Below are positions 1 to 8,446 of a stretch of 64,000 nucleotides of DNA, in pieces. Below the pieces are notes generated by a model. The model was not told the DNA's origin. It saw only the letters and a program-made list of their open reading frames with translations, and did not search any database. Made by a program: the position numbers and the translations under genes. Source of the stretch: JAGVPT01 sp963717445 (GTDB lineage: Bacteria > Bacteroidota > Ignavibacteria > UBA10030 > UBA8401); the NCBI GenBank assembly GCA_963717445.1, contig OY970334.1, positions 1,984,001 to 2,048,000 on the forward strand, written 5' to 3'. Within the stretch, counting starts at the first letter, position 1. Each line of letters starts with the position of its first letter.

Positions 1-240
1 CATTCTGCCCATATTCGCCGGAATAACCATTACTGCAAACGCGAGACAAAGTATCCAGGAATACCCTGCGACGGAAAAAAGCAAAAAACTCGTTCCGCCG
101 AAAGCGCAGGCAAAAAAGGTCGTCGTGAAAACGATCCACACGATGATGGGAAGTTTAGAGTGCCGAAGAACCTCTTTCCAGTTCAGAGGTTGCACTTCCA
201 CGAACTCTTCCATCACATCGTCTGCAACTTCTTCAGCCAT
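1..240 (-). CDS. Integral membrane protein, N-terminal part (runs off window)
   Basis: The ATG at 240 opens an 80-codon frame that leaves the window at position 1, so only the N-terminus is visible. It starts with an acidic, presumably cytoplasmic stretch (MAEEVADDVMEEFVE), followed by two hydrophobic segments at about residues 29-50 and 54-74, separated by a short loop. It lies 3 bp after the stop of the preceding GT2 gene, so it is the next gene of the polysaccharide operon. By position it could be an O-antigen polymerase, ligase or flippase, but no family motif is visible in this fragment and I do not assign one. Confidence 0.7.
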   Translation of the reverse strand, partial: MAEEVADDVMEEFVEVQPLNWKEVLRHSKLPIIVWIVFTTTFFACAFGGTSFLLFSVAGYSWILCLAFAVMVIPANMGRM

Positions 241-243
241 AGT

Positions 244-1215
244 TCACCCGATAAAAATACGACGACGAAGTACCTTTATAAAGGTAAAAATTTGTAGAAC
301 AAATTTCCTTATCATTCTTGGCGTTATTGCAAGCAGGAAATACGCAGCGGTTTGAGGACTTGTCTTCGAATAGCCCCACATTTCACGCACTTCTTTTAAC
401 GCCCAGCCGGATTGATTGAGATGGATAAACATCGAAGCTCGCATTCTGTGCCACATCCCCACGTAGAGGTCAAAATCGCGACGTTGCGCCGGCTGGACAC
501 TAAAACGGAGGGTGTTCAATTGTTCCCCGACTGCATCAGGGATTTCGGGGCTTCGGGTCGGATGCCCGGTCAATGGACCACGCAACCAGAATATTGCACA
601 TGGTCTTTTGGAATAGGCAATGCGGTACTTCGCCGCAAGGCGCGCCCATGTCAATAAATCCTCGCCGATGGCGATACCTTCCGGAAATCCTCCAATAGAC
701 TCCAATGCTTGTTTTTTTATGCCGATTGCAGAAGACCAAAGAGGAGGGTCGGAGTGTGCAGCAACTTCAAAATAATTTTGTAAGAGACCTTCCCATTCGC
801 CCGGTGGCATTCGCCGAAGGATTGGAACGCTGATCGCCCCGTTTAATTCTCTATAAAGATAATGCGTTGCAAAAACAGAACAATCGGGAAAAGAATCATA
901 TAATCGCACGACGGTTTCAAGGAAGTTTGTCTTCCATTCATCGTCGGCATCGAGGAAGACGATGAGTTCGTTCTTGGTTTCCACTATGCCTCGGTTCCGT
1001 GCAGCGGAAACACCTTTGTTTTCCTGAGTGATGATTCGAACGCGCGAATCATTCATCTCGCGAACGATGTTGTCCCCGCCGTCGGTGGATCCATCGTTCA
1101 CAACGATGACCTCGAAACCTGAGACCTTCTGGGCGAAGATAGAATGCAGTGCCCGCTCTACTTCATTCTTATTATTATAGAGCGGCATGATCACAGATAT
1201 TTTTGTCTCGGGCAT
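244..1215 (-). CDS. Glycosyltransferase family 2
   Basis: This 323-residue protein has the GT-A fold signature of inverting GT2 enzymes: an N-terminal strand KISVIMPLYNN, the nucleotide-binding segment VVNDGSTDG (about residues 38-46) and the metal-binding acidic motif FLDADDEW (about 87-94). It should transfer a sugar from a nucleotide donor to the growing lipid-linked glycan at the cytoplasmic face of the inner membrane. A basic C-terminal tail with hydrophobic patches (about 285-320) may hold it to the membrane. It follows a GT4 gene by 8 bp and precedes a membrane-protein gene by 3 bp, so co-transcription is very likely. Donor and linkage cannot be read from sequence. Confidence 0.93.
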   Translation of the reverse strand: MPETKISVIMPLYNNKNEVERALHSIFAQKVSGFEVIVVNDGSTDGGDNIVREMNDSRVRIITQENKGVSAARNRGIVETKNELIVFLDADDEWKTNFLETVVRLYDSFPDCSVFATHYLYRELNGAISVPILRRMPPGEWEGLLQNYFEVAAHSDPPLWSSAIGIKKQALESIGGFPEGIAIGEDLLTWARLAAKYRIAYSKRPCAIFWLRGPLTGHPTRSPEIPDAVGEQLNTLRFSVQPAQRRDFDLYVGMWHRMRASMFIHLNQSGWALKEVREMWGYSKTSPQTAAYFLLAITPRMIRKFVLQIFTFIKVLRRRIFIG

Positions 1216-1223
1216 GATACGCG

Positions 1224-2402
1224 TTATGTGTATTGGGAGTACGCTGCAACGAGCAAGGAGGAGTATTTCGATAAAGAGAATTGTTCTGCTATTTTTTTCC
1301 GGCCTGCCCTTCCCATTTTCCTTGAAGAGACCGGCTCGCGCAACAAGGTGAGAATTGCTTCGGCCATTCTTTCCGCTGCGCCATACGGAACAAGTAATCC
1401 GGTCGTTCCGTGTTCGACAACTTCGCGAAGTCCGCCAACGTCGCTGGCAACAACAGGGACTCCCGCCGCCATTGCTTCTGCTGCGCTGAGACCGAACCCC
1501 TCATACTCCGAAGGCACAGCAACAACATCCATAATTCCATAAATCGAAAACGTCTTTTCATGCGGTATTGAGCCTAACCAACGGATGTTTTCAGTGATGT
1601 GTAGTGTCTCGCCAAGAGCTTCGAGCATGGATTTGTCCGGCCCGTCCCCAATGATCACTAATGTCGTCCGGGGCATTGATTGTATTACGATTTTCATAGC
1701 ATGCAATAACAAAGAATGCCCTTTTTCCGACCGAAGCCTCGCCACAATACCTACAACGGGCCTCCGCGGAATATTCAGCTTTTTCTTAACTTTTTCCCGA
1801 TTTACTCGTTTAGCATTTCTTCCAATTGTCTTGATATCTATGGAGTTGTACATCGTGCAATGATGCAATCTTGAATCTAACGCGCTGTCTCCATAAACCG
1901 TTCCTGTACCGAACCACGATTTCTCCGTCGCCAGGGAATTGCAGAAAAACATCGTGCAGAGTCGAGCCGCGAAACGGACGAACAGTTTCTCCTTATTGCC
2001 AAACAGAGTGCACGGATAATGGACCGTTGCAAACACATGCTTCACGCCCGCGAATTTCGCAGCAAGGATGGGAATCAACCCTGGCGCCACATATTGCACG
2101 TGAACAACATCAGGCATCTTAGCTTGCAGTGCTTTCACAAGATCCCGAAAAAGCTGCACCAGCCGCCAGATGGATTGTGGTGTTGCCGTGCGGTCAAGCT
2201 TCAAAAGTTGTACCGTTGCGCCAGCCGACCGAAAATCCTCTATAATGATGTCATCATACTCATAATAGCAGCAGACTGTAACGCGATAATTATTTTTCAC
2301 GAGAACCCGGACCATTTCCAGTGTCTGCATTTCTGTCCCCCCCAGAAGAAGAATCGGTGTCGCCACGAAAACATGTTTAAATGCAATCGGAGATGTCATC
2401 AT
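1224..2402 (-). CDS. Glycosyltransferase family 4
   Basis: This 392-residue retaining GT-B glycosyltransferase has the early glycine-rich loop LLLGGTEMQT near residue 20, a hinge region, the second-domain start RPVVGIVARLRSEKGH (about 212-227) and the GT4 EX7E motif within PSEYEGFGLSAAEAMAAG (about 300-317), where the two glutamates contact the donor. Two in-frame ATGs stand side by side (2402 and 2399) and either may be used. The upstream FkbM gene ends 3 bp before. It probably adds one sugar of the surface polysaccharide repeat; the donor is unknown. Confidence 0.93.
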   Translation of the reverse strand: MMTSPIAFKHVFVATPILLLGGTEMQTLEMVRVLVKNNYRVTVCCYYEYDDIIIEDFRSAGATVQLLKLDRTATPQSIWRLVQLFRDLVKALQAKMPDVVHVQYVAPGLIPILAAKFAGVKHVFATVHYPCTLFGNKEKLFVRFAARLCTMFFCNSLATEKSWFGTGTVYGDSALDSRLHHCTMYNSIDIKTIGRNAKRVNREKVKKKLNIPRRPVVGIVARLRSEKGHSLLLHAMKIVIQSMPRTTLVIIGDGPDKSMLEALGETLHITENIRWLGSIPHEKTFSIYGIMDVVAVPSEYEGFGLSAAEAMAAGVPVVASDVGGLREVVEHGTTGLLVPYGAAERMAEAILTLLREPVSSRKMGRAGRKKIAEQFSLSKYSSLLVAAYSQYT

Positions 2403-2405
2403 GTC

Positions 2406-3257
2406 TTATCTCACAAGCAATCGCTGACACGCTTCGTAGAATATCGACTCCGACGGGACAGCTACGCAATTCCATGTCAATTCAAACGAATCGTCCAAAA
2501 GCCCATCCTGTCGCATCCGGTAGAAACTATATCCTCTCCCGAGAATAGATCGGATTTCGTCCAACGTAAAAAATTTTCGGCTTACTTCGTTGTATTCAAA
2601 AATTATGAGAGGGCGACGTGAGGAGATAAAGCGCATTCCTCCACGAAGAACCAGCGGCTCCGCTCCTTCAACATCAATTAGAACGATTGCCGGGTCTTTA
2701 AACTTCATCAGCTCATTGTCGAGCGTTGTCGCCGGCACAACAATCTGACTCTCTTTTTTCTTATCGGCAATCGACGCGGCCAGGGGGTTCGCATCGGAAA
2801 AAAATTTTACAGGCTGGCCGTCGGCGTTCAGTGCTTTTTCAACAATTTCAACATGTGCGTAGTTATTTAGCTCGATGGATCTTCGGCAAGCCTTCACACA
2901 TTCTGCATTAGGTTCGAAGCCGATGACGTAGGAAACAATAGGATATTGTGCAATATCAACAATCATCTCCCCGATGTTGCAGCCTATATCAGCAAAAATG
3001 ACAGCATGGTGCAGTGAACCTAAGATTTTCTCGAAGAAGAAATGTGTCTCCGGTTCGTTAGACTTTCCATTGATAAGTAGGTTATAGCACATTGCTACGC
3101 TGTGATTAAAGTAAAGCTTCTTCCCGGCAAAATCGAGGATGTGGTCGGTTGTAATCCTGCGCTGTACAAATCCCATCCCCTTTAGTGAAATGCCGAAATA
3201 TCTGCGGCACAATTCATAAAATTTTATGTATACTTTTGCGACGATAAACCAAAACAT
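2406..3257 (-). CDS. FkbM family methyltransferase
   Basis: The protein has 283 residues. A class I SAM-binding motif, FADIGCNIGEM (about 88-98), is followed by the acidic strand GFEPNAE (about 118-124) that should hold the ribose, and by LIDVEGAEPLVLRGG (about 194-208), which is diagnostic of the FkbM family. Such enzymes O-methylate hydroxyls of sugars or polyketides; among glycosyltransferases the substrate is probably a sugar of the glycan. A hydrophobic N-terminus (FWFIVAKVYIKFYEL) may be a membrane anchor. It is one of two FkbM genes here (the other is at 4445-5404), separated by a GT9 gene. Confidence 0.9.
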   Translation of the reverse strand: MFWFIVAKVYIKFYELCRRYFGISLKGMGFVQRRITTDHILDFAGKKLYFNHSVAMCYNLLINGKSNEPETHFFFEKILGSLHHAVIFADIGCNIGEMIVDIAQYPIVSYVIGFEPNAECVKACRRSIELNNYAHVEIVEKALNADGQPVKFFSDANPLAASIADKKKESQIVVPATTLDNELMKFKDPAIVLIDVEGAEPLVLRGGMRFISSRRPLIIFEYNEVSRKFFTLDEIRSILGRGYSFYRMRQDGLLDDSFELTWNCVAVPSESIFYEACQRLLVR

Positions 3258-3443
3258 TTCTTTAGAGAAGAATGGTAAAAAAATAATATTATCTTGAACT
3301 GGATATTTCCAGAACTTGTTCTATGCCAATATTCGAATCGTTTTTCCCTTCTCTCGACAGCATCGGAACAAGAAAGACAGCCCCTCTTTGGTGATCGTGA
3401 CCTTCCCCCGTGTACTCACACGCCAATGCGTTCCACATTTGCT
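3258..3443. other. Intergenic stretch between GT9 and FkbM genes
   Basis: This 186-bp space is the widest between functional genes in this part of the cluster. On the minus strand the GT9 frame is closed by TGA at 3444 but stays open in the same frame for about 38 more codons afterwards. I cannot tell whether this is a decayed C-terminal extension or chance. No promoter, terminator or RNA motif was recognised. Confidence 0.4.
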
Positions 3444-4448
3444 TCAGGACATCAACGTTCGAATACGGCGAGCAGCAGCAGCAAATACTTCTTCGACACT
3501 GATCTCTGCGACTGCCGTATGATTGTAAATGATCTCGCAATAACTTTGGTTGCGGTAACTGCCACCGAAAGGATTGTATCTCTTAAAGCCGAGGAATGGC
3601 CCCATGAGCAAAACACCGTAGGTGCCGACAGCATTCGCTAGGTGCGCAGGGCCGCTGTCAACTCCAATGAACAGCGCACTCATACGAATTACTGAGGCTG
3701 TCTCGAGAATGGAAAGCCGGCCACACATATTGAGATACATCGAAGATGACGATCGATTCATGGTCGCCTCTGTTCCAACTTCGATAATTGAAATATTGTA
3801 TTCGGCAAAAAAACGTTGCGAGAATGCTTCCCACTTTTCTCTCCGCCAATCTTTTGCCTCGGCGTTGGTTGCGCAATGAACCGTGATGTAGGTCGCGGGT
3901 AGTTTCAAGCTAAGAATTTTTTGCTCCGCGTAGTCCGAGATATACACGTGCGGCGTATCGTCAATAAGCGAAAGCCCGGCATACCGCGCAAAACTTTGTG
4001 CAATATTCCCGAATCTATAAAAATTGTTAAGTGCTATTTCGCTTCGTTTCATCGCCTTCACTGGAACGTTTCGGTTGCACAACGAACAATACCGTTCAGG
4101 AAAATGCAGATCAATAACATCATCAAACAAACCGCTGTTCGCAATATAGCTCCGCTCAGTTAAACAATGAAGCGTGCATACACGGGTAATATATGGGTTA
4201 CCGTCGAGCAGTTCACGGTATCCTTTTTTCACACACCAGATGATAATGGCATTTGGATGAACCTGCCGTACTTGTCGTGAAACGGGCTCGCAAGCAACAA
4301 TATCGCCAAGGTGCTCCAGCAAAAAAATCCCAAGAAGAGGCGTCCCGCGCTCCTTCGTCAGCCGAATCCACACAAGGCGAAAAACGTTCGCGCTGAAGCT
4401 GGTATAGAGCGCAACCGCATGCCGAAATTTTGGGATTAGCGTTTTCAA
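3444..4448 (-). CDS. Glycosyltransferase family 9 (heptosyltransferase-like)
   Basis: This 334-residue protein of the ADP-heptose:LPS heptosyltransferase superfamily has the N-terminal motif FLLEHLGDIVACEPVSRQ (about 42-59), whose acidic residue in LGD is the usual catalytic base, and the C-terminal donor-site motif GVDSGPAHLANAVG (about 284-297). Four cysteines lie between residues 120 and 135 in CSLCNRN and nearby. Its start overlaps the stop of the FkbM gene at 4445 by 4 bp (ATGA), showing translational coupling. Despite the family name, such enzymes in capsule clusters may use other sugars. Confidence 0.9.
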   Translation of the reverse strand: MKTLIPKFRHAVALYTSFSANVFRLVWIRLTKERGTPLLGIFLLEHLGDIVACEPVSRQVRQVHPNAIIIWCVKKGYRELLDGNPYITRVCTLHCLTERSYIANSGLFDDVIDLHFPERYCSLCNRNVPVKAMKRSEIALNNFYRFGNIAQSFARYAGLSLIDDTPHVYISDYAEQKILSLKLPATYITVHCATNAEAKDWRREKWEAFSQRFFAEYNISIIEVGTEATMNRSSSSMYLNMCGRLSILETASVIRMSALFIGVDSGPAHLANAVGTYGVLLMGPFLGFKRYNPFGGSYRNQSYCEIIYNHTAVAEISVEEVFAAAARRIRTLMS

Positions 4449-5404
4449 AATGGCGATTGTTTAGAATGGGCGAACTTTGCGTCGGCGAGCATTCTGGGCG
4501 AAAGAGCGCTGGTTGAATGGAGGGCGATGACATCGTAGTGCCAATCTTCATACGTTGTGCTGTTGATACACAGGTCGGCAAGCGCCGATACGCTTTGTCG
4601 ATCATTTCCATTCATGAAATGGCCGAACTCACCAAATTTTGTGAAGAAAAGAAACATAGTGTAACCACTCTCGCTCAACACCTCAAAATGCGTAGACCAC
4701 TCATTCCCCGTGCGGAGACAAAAAAGTGGGTGCCATTCAAAAATTATATCGGGCTTGTCCGTCGCTATCACACGCCGCGCTCCAGCAAGCACTTTGCCGT
4801 CGAAACCATCAACGTCGATTTTCAAAACATCAATTTTCTTTTTCCTCTCCGTGCCGATAAGCGTGTCCAACGTTGTAGCGGATTTCAGGGTATTGCCCAG
4901 AGAACTCGCAGTCCCCGCATGTGTTCTCACCAATTCCTTTTCTGTGCCTTCTTCCGATGACAACAAAGCGCAAAAAAGATGTTTCTGCTGCAAGAATGCG
5001 AGATTCTTTTCCGCCAGAGAAAAAAAATATGGGTCACCCTCGACGCAAAAAAAATCGTCTATCATGTGCGGGCAATTTGCCGACAACATAACGACCGTAT
5101 CCCCCACAGAACTGCCAACATCGACAAACCCGATCGGTCGCCCCATTGTTTTGTATTTTTGGTATACCAGTTCGATCAGCGGATTATTGAACGTTCGTAC
5201 GGCGCGCGCAATAAAAGGGTATGGGTAGCCAAAACTGACAAGAACAAGCCTGCCATGAATCCTTGTGGCAACTATCCCGGTAAGCTTCTTGCTGATACGG
5301 TCAAAAAGAAAGTGCCAGAGCCATGCCGTATATTTTCGCCGTTGAAGCCAACTCAACCGGAGAGACCAATTGTAGACAAGTGTCGCTATCAAATTCCGCT
5401 CCAT
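4445..5404 (-). CDS. FkbM family methyltransferase (second copy)
   Basis: This 319-residue class I SAM methyltransferase carries GFVDVGSSVGDTVVM (SAM loop, about 92-106), FCVEGDPYFFS (acidic strand, about 123-133) and LKIDVDGFDGKVLAGA (FkbM motif, about 194-209), followed by FEWHP, which is typical of the family. It is only distantly similar to the FkbM protein at 2406-3257, so it probably methylates a different position. Before the IS30 insertion its ATG lay 9 bp after the stop of the upstream methyltransferase (TAG at 5414-5416). The IS now separates it from the operon promoter, so its expression may depend on readthrough or on the IS. Confidence 0.9.
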   Translation of the reverse strand: MERNLIATLVYNWSLRLSWLQRRKYTAWLWHFLFDRISKKLTGIVATRIHGRLVLVSFGYPYPFIARAVRTFNNPLIELVYQKYKTMGRPIGFVDVGSSVGDTVVMLSANCPHMIDDFFCVEGDPYFFSLAEKNLAFLQQKHLFCALLSSEEGTEKELVRTHAGTASSLGNTLKSATTLDTLIGTERKKKIDVLKIDVDGFDGKVLAGARRVIATDKPDIIFEWHPLFCLRTGNEWSTHFEVLSESGYTMFLFFTKFGEFGHFMNGNDRQSVSALADLCINSTTYEDWHYDVIALHSTSALSPRMLADAKFAHSKQSPF

Positions 5405-5413
5405 GGTTATCGC

Positions 5414-5501
5414 CTACTGATCGATCCCTTTTTTCCATTTAAATACTTTGGCAATGGGTAATCCGTTCCCTTTGAATAATTTGAATATGCTGGATTCAAT
5501 G
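5414..5501 (-). pseudogene. Orphaned 3' end of the methyltransferase gene split by IS30
   Basis: If the element at 5502-6531 and one copy of the TG target duplication are removed, the methyltransferase frame that enters the IS from the right continues from the TAC codon through ATT GAA TCC. It then runs 28 codons on the minus strand to TAG at 5414-5416, nine bases before the ATG of the next gene. This restores the tight spacing seen elsewhere in the operon, so these bases are the original C-terminal tail, now cut off. Rejoining was checked codon by codon. Confidence 0.85.
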
Positions 5502-6491
5502 AGGAAGTGCAACGATTTTATTAAAGACTTCCTTTGGTGTTAAGTAATGTAATATTTTTCTTGGTGTATTATTGAGTTTGCGTTCTAAGCGTTTCACATC
5601 AGAAGCAGAGACAAGATCGAAGTTTGTTTTCTTTGGATATGTCCTGCGAATGATGCCGATCGTATTCTCGACAGTTCCTTTCTCCCAGCTGTGAAAGGGC
5701 TGACAAAAATACGAATGAGTTCCAAGTGTTTTATTCACGATCAAATGTTCGACATTTTCTTGGCCGTTGTCGTAGGTAATCGTTCGGCGAAGATGTTGAC
5801 CATACTGACTCAGTGATCGGTTCAATGTTATCCGGACCTGTTTCGCTGTTCGCCGTTTCAGTCTGGCGAGTTTCGTATATCGTGATGTACGTTCTACTGT
5901 CGCCAGTAGTGCAGCTTTACTGGTGCGCGCAATGATGGTATCGGTTTCCCAGTGTCCGACTTGTTTCCGGCGCTGAACCGTTCGGGGGCGCTCTAAAATC
6001 GATTTTCGCTCAGGAATATGCGACATTCGATGAGTCTTTCGTTGCCCTCGTCGATTTCGGATCCTGTGAGATCTAGGAAGCACCAGAACAAAGTTCTCTT
6101 GACGCCGAACATTTGGGTCGTAAATGAATCGGTAAATACTTTCGACACAGATACTGTACTGTGGATACTTCAATCGCAATCGTCCTGCGATTTGTTCCGG
6201 TGTCCACTCCATACGAAGGTGTCGCTTCACGTAGCTCCGTATAGTTGAATTCTTTAGCCGAGGACGTTGACCGGCTTGTATCTTTCGTCCCTTAGCTTTG
6301 TTCTGAGCACGACAGGCTCCATAGACTCTTCGGATCGGAGCTTTATTCCTGGAAATTTCTCGGGATATCGTGCTCTTGTTTCGGTGTAACTGACGGGCTA
6401 TCTCACTAAGAGAAATCCGCTGCGCATAAAGAGCCGCTATTTTATCTCGCTCTTCTTGCGTTATCTGGTTGTAACATCTGGGTTGTGCCAT
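5496..6491 (-). CDS. IS30 family transposase
   Basis: The transposase has 331 residues, a normal length for the family. The N-terminal helix-turn-helix (about 10-50: ITQEERDKIAALYAQ, then SEIARQLHRNKSTISREISR) recognises the ends. The catalytic DDE core shows the first Asp in HWETDTIIA (about 183-191), the second in TYDNGQE (about 239-245) and the Glu in HSWEKGTVENTIG (about 267-279). It catalyses cut-and-join of the element through a circular intermediate, as known for IS30. The last His and the stop codon are read from host DNA beyond the element end at 5502, so the exact C-terminus differs with each insertion site. Confidence 0.95.
   Translation of the reverse strand: MAQPRCYNQITQEERDKIAALYAQRISLSEIARQLHRNKSTISREISRNKAPIRRVYGACRAQNKAKGRKIQAGQRPRLKNSTIRSYVKRHLRMEWTPEQIAGRLRLKYPQYSICVESIYRFIYDPNVRRQENFVLVLPRSHRIRNRRGQRKTHRMSHIPERKSILERPRTVQRRKQVGHWETDTIIARTSKAALLATVERTSRYTKLARLKRRTAKQVRITLNRSLSQYGQHLRRTITYDNGQENVEHLIVNKTLGTHSYFCQPFHSWEKGTVENTIGIIRRTYPKKTNFDLVSASDVKRLERKLNNTPRKILHYLTPKEVFNKIVALPH
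5502..5514 (+). repeat. IS30 left terminal inverted repeat
   Basis: AGGAAGTGCAACG here is the exact reverse complement of 6519-6531. It lies within the last codons of the transposase gene. Similarity becomes patchy further in. Confidence 0.85.
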
Positions 6492-7303
6492 GCTCTAATT
6501 TTACTAATTCTTTTAGAGCGTTGCACTTCCTTGTAGAACTCATGTATCGCCTTGTTTTTCCCAAAATCGAACACTGCCATGCCTCGGTTCAGTGTATCAA
6601 CAACAAAAAAATCGAGCCGGTGACAATGCGCCCAATAGTCGATCGCTTCGTGATTGACCGTGCTGAAATAATCGTCGAGAAGGATACAACTCGGCTTCAA
6701 TATACTGCATACGGCCAGGTCTCTCAATTTCCCTTCGTACGAGTGCTCCCCATCGATATGTACCAGGTCGATGAGGGTTCCCTTTAACCGCAGGAGGTCC
6801 CATGAGCTCTTATAAAACTTCATCTCGGGAATTTTTTCGGAAGCATGAAAATTTCTGAAAAAATACCGGACATTCTCGTAGCACATCTGATTGGAGTTAG
6901 CCAGGTACGTCTCATTGTCGACCCATTGCAAAGATTTCGTTTCAGGATGTCCCTCCGCCATGGACACCAGACTGAATCCTTGAAGAGATCCGATCTCGAC
7001 GATCGACCTTGGCTGCAAAAGCTTTGCTGCCATTACGTAGTACGGATAGTACGAATCCGACCAGAACCAATCGGTAGCACGGTATCCGTCTTGAACGTGC
7101 GGCAGTACTGACAAAATATTTTGAATTGATCGTTTGTGGGGCGGCAATGCACGCAATTGCTCGATTGTAAGTTCTCCGCCGGATGGGTGCATCCTTTTGA
7201 GGATGTAAAAATTGCCGCCGAGTAATCTGGTCGCTATTTTTTCCTTCCGCTTCGAACCGAGCAAAAGACGTGTGATGCTTTTGATGAAGTTCAAGGCTTT
7301 CAC
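6461..7303 (-). CDS. Class I SAM methyltransferase, 3' end replaced by IS30
   Basis: This is a methyltransferase of the Methyltransf_24/cephalosporin-hydroxylase-like group. SIVEIGSLQGFSLVSMAEG (about 98-116) is the SAM loop, followed by VDNETY, and DLVHIDGEHSYEGKLRDL (about 178-195) is the typical acidic metal or SAM site with LLDDYF downstream. The start is GTG at 7303, directly after the TAA of the preceding GT2. The frame runs into the IS30 at 6531: the last 23 residues and the stop at 6461 belong to the element and replace an original tail of 28 residues. The catalytic core is complete, so the protein might still work, but folding of the C-terminus is uncertain. Confidence 0.85.
   Translation of the reverse strand: MKALNFIKSITRLLLGSKRKEKIATRLLGGNFYILKRMHPSGGELTIEQLRALPPHKRSIQNILSVLPHVQDGYRATDWFWSDSYYPYYVMAAKLLQPRSIVEIGSLQGFSLVSMAEGHPETKSLQWVDNETYLANSNQMCYENVRYFFRNFHASEKIPEMKFYKSSWDLLRLKGTLIDLVHIDGEHSYEGKLRDLAVCSILKPSCILLDDYFSTVNHEAIDYWAHCHRLDFFVVDTLNRGMAVFDFGKNKAIHEFYKEVQRSKRISKIRAWHNPDVTTR
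6519..6531 (-). repeat. IS30 right terminal inverted repeat
   Basis: This is the partner of 5502-5514, placed 28 bp upstream of the transposase ATG. It lies inside the reading frame of the interrupted methyltransferase. Confidence 0.85.
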
Positions 7304-8347
7304 TTAAATTTTTGTTGAGAAGTTTTTTTTGAGGAATAGTAATATCTGCAGCCACGTTGAAAGGATGCTACCCATTGTTGAGCCCGGCAGAATTTTCTTA
7401 GATATCATCCACAGTAACCGTGCAACGGCAGAGCTTTGTCCGATAAAATTGTCGGGAACAGTATCCTCAAATTCCCTACGGAACATCCTGGCTTCTTCAT
7501 TGAGCCACGTATTATTTTTCACGAATGATTCAATAAGAGAATCGTTAATGAACCGAACTGTTTGATTGTGAATCAATCGAATATCCGAGGCGTTAAGCAT
7601 TGACGTATGGGATTGATAGTATTGTGTCTGGAATAGATAATCCCGTGCAAGCGTGTGTGAAATTGATTTCAGCTGGCCAGTGACCGATCGGCTGTGAGAG
7701 CGGAACGATGCAAGCGGCTCCGATATCCCGATAACATCGGTAAATTCGCCGACGCGAAGGAAAAAATCATCGTCGGCGATCAATCCCGCTTCCTTCCTAT
7801 ATGAACATGTTTCCAATAATAACCTGCGCTCAGTTGTTACACCCGGACAACGATGAATGTGGCGGTTAGTGACGACACCTCCAAGATACCGATTCGCGTA
7901 TTCCTTCCCCGGAATTAATTCGGGAACTGCGCTGTGCGGCAACGGTGACGCTCCTGTGTGGTTGCCATATTCATCTATATAATAGTAACCTGCGTATATA
8001 TGCCTGCATTGCGGATAGGCGTGAAGCGCCCGTTCGATATGAAACAGATAGTCGGGGTCGAGCAGATCGTCTTGGTGTAAGATCGTTACAAAATCCGAGT
8101 GCGTATGTTTGACAATGCGATTCCACGCATCGGCATAGCCGCTCGGGGTCCTGTTGTACAGATACATCACCCTCCCCCCCCATTTCTCGGATTTGATGAT
8201 CTGCTCAGATCGATCCGACGACGCATCATCGAGAGCCACGATTTCATCCGGCGGTCTTTTCTGATTCAGCGCTGAGGCAAGCGTCAGCTCGAGAAATTTT
8301 TCACCGTTATGTACGGGAACTGCAATGGAAAATGTCACCGTTATCAT
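7304..8347 (-). CDS. Glycosyltransferase family 2
   Basis: This 347-residue GT-A enzyme has TFSIAVPVHNGEKFL at the N-terminus, VALDDASSDRS (about 38-48) for the nucleotide and LHQDDLLDP (about 89-97) as the metal-binding acidic motif. The middle part resembles rhamnosyl or galactosyl transferases of O-antigen clusters, without allowing a donor call. I chose ATG 8347; a TTG five codons further upstream is possible but adds only LLFRR. The stop abuts the GTG of the next gene. The 99 bp upstream hold nothing I recognise. Confidence 0.9.
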   Translation of the reverse strand: MITVTFSIAVPVHNGEKFLELTLASALNQKRPPDEIVALDDASSDRSEQIIKSEKWGGRVMYLYNRTPSGYADAWNRIVKHTHSDFVTILHQDDLLDPDYLFHIERALHAYPQCRHIYAGYYYIDEYGNHTGASPLPHSAVPELIPGKEYANRYLGGVVTNRHIHRCPGVTTERRLLLETCSYRKEAGLIADDDFFLRVGEFTDVIGISEPLASFRSHSRSVTGQLKSISHTLARDYLFQTQYYQSHTSMLNASDIRLIHNQTVRFINDSLIESFVKNNTWLNEEARMFRREFEDTVPDNFIGQSSAVARLLWMISKKILPGSTMGSILSTWLQILLFLKKNFSTKI

Positions 8348-8446
8348 CCTTCGAAATAACAACGTCTAAAATTATTTAGCATCCAAAAAACGCTATCGCA
8401 TGGCATCGGGGCTTCTTGTCTGCCACATGCATCCACGCCGGTTTCC

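Larger units (their letters stand above)
5502..6531 (-). mobile_element. IS30 family insertion sequence
   Basis: This 1030-bp element is bounded by 13-bp perfect inverted repeats AGGAAGTGCAACG (5502-5514 and, inverted, 6519-6531) and flanked by a 2-bp direct repeat TG (5500-5501 and 6532-6533). Short duplications of 2-3 bp are usual for IS30. It encodes one transposase on the minus strand, whose final His codon and stop lie in the flanking DNA, outside the left inverted repeat. The intact ORF and perfect ends indicate a recent insertion. Confidence 0.88.

Noticed and set aside
3330..3446. Open frame of about 38 codons after the TGA of the GT9 gene, suggesting readthrough or recoding
   Set aside because: There is no SECIS-like hairpin or conserved motif that I can see, and an open run of 38 codons arises easily by chance or by gene decay.
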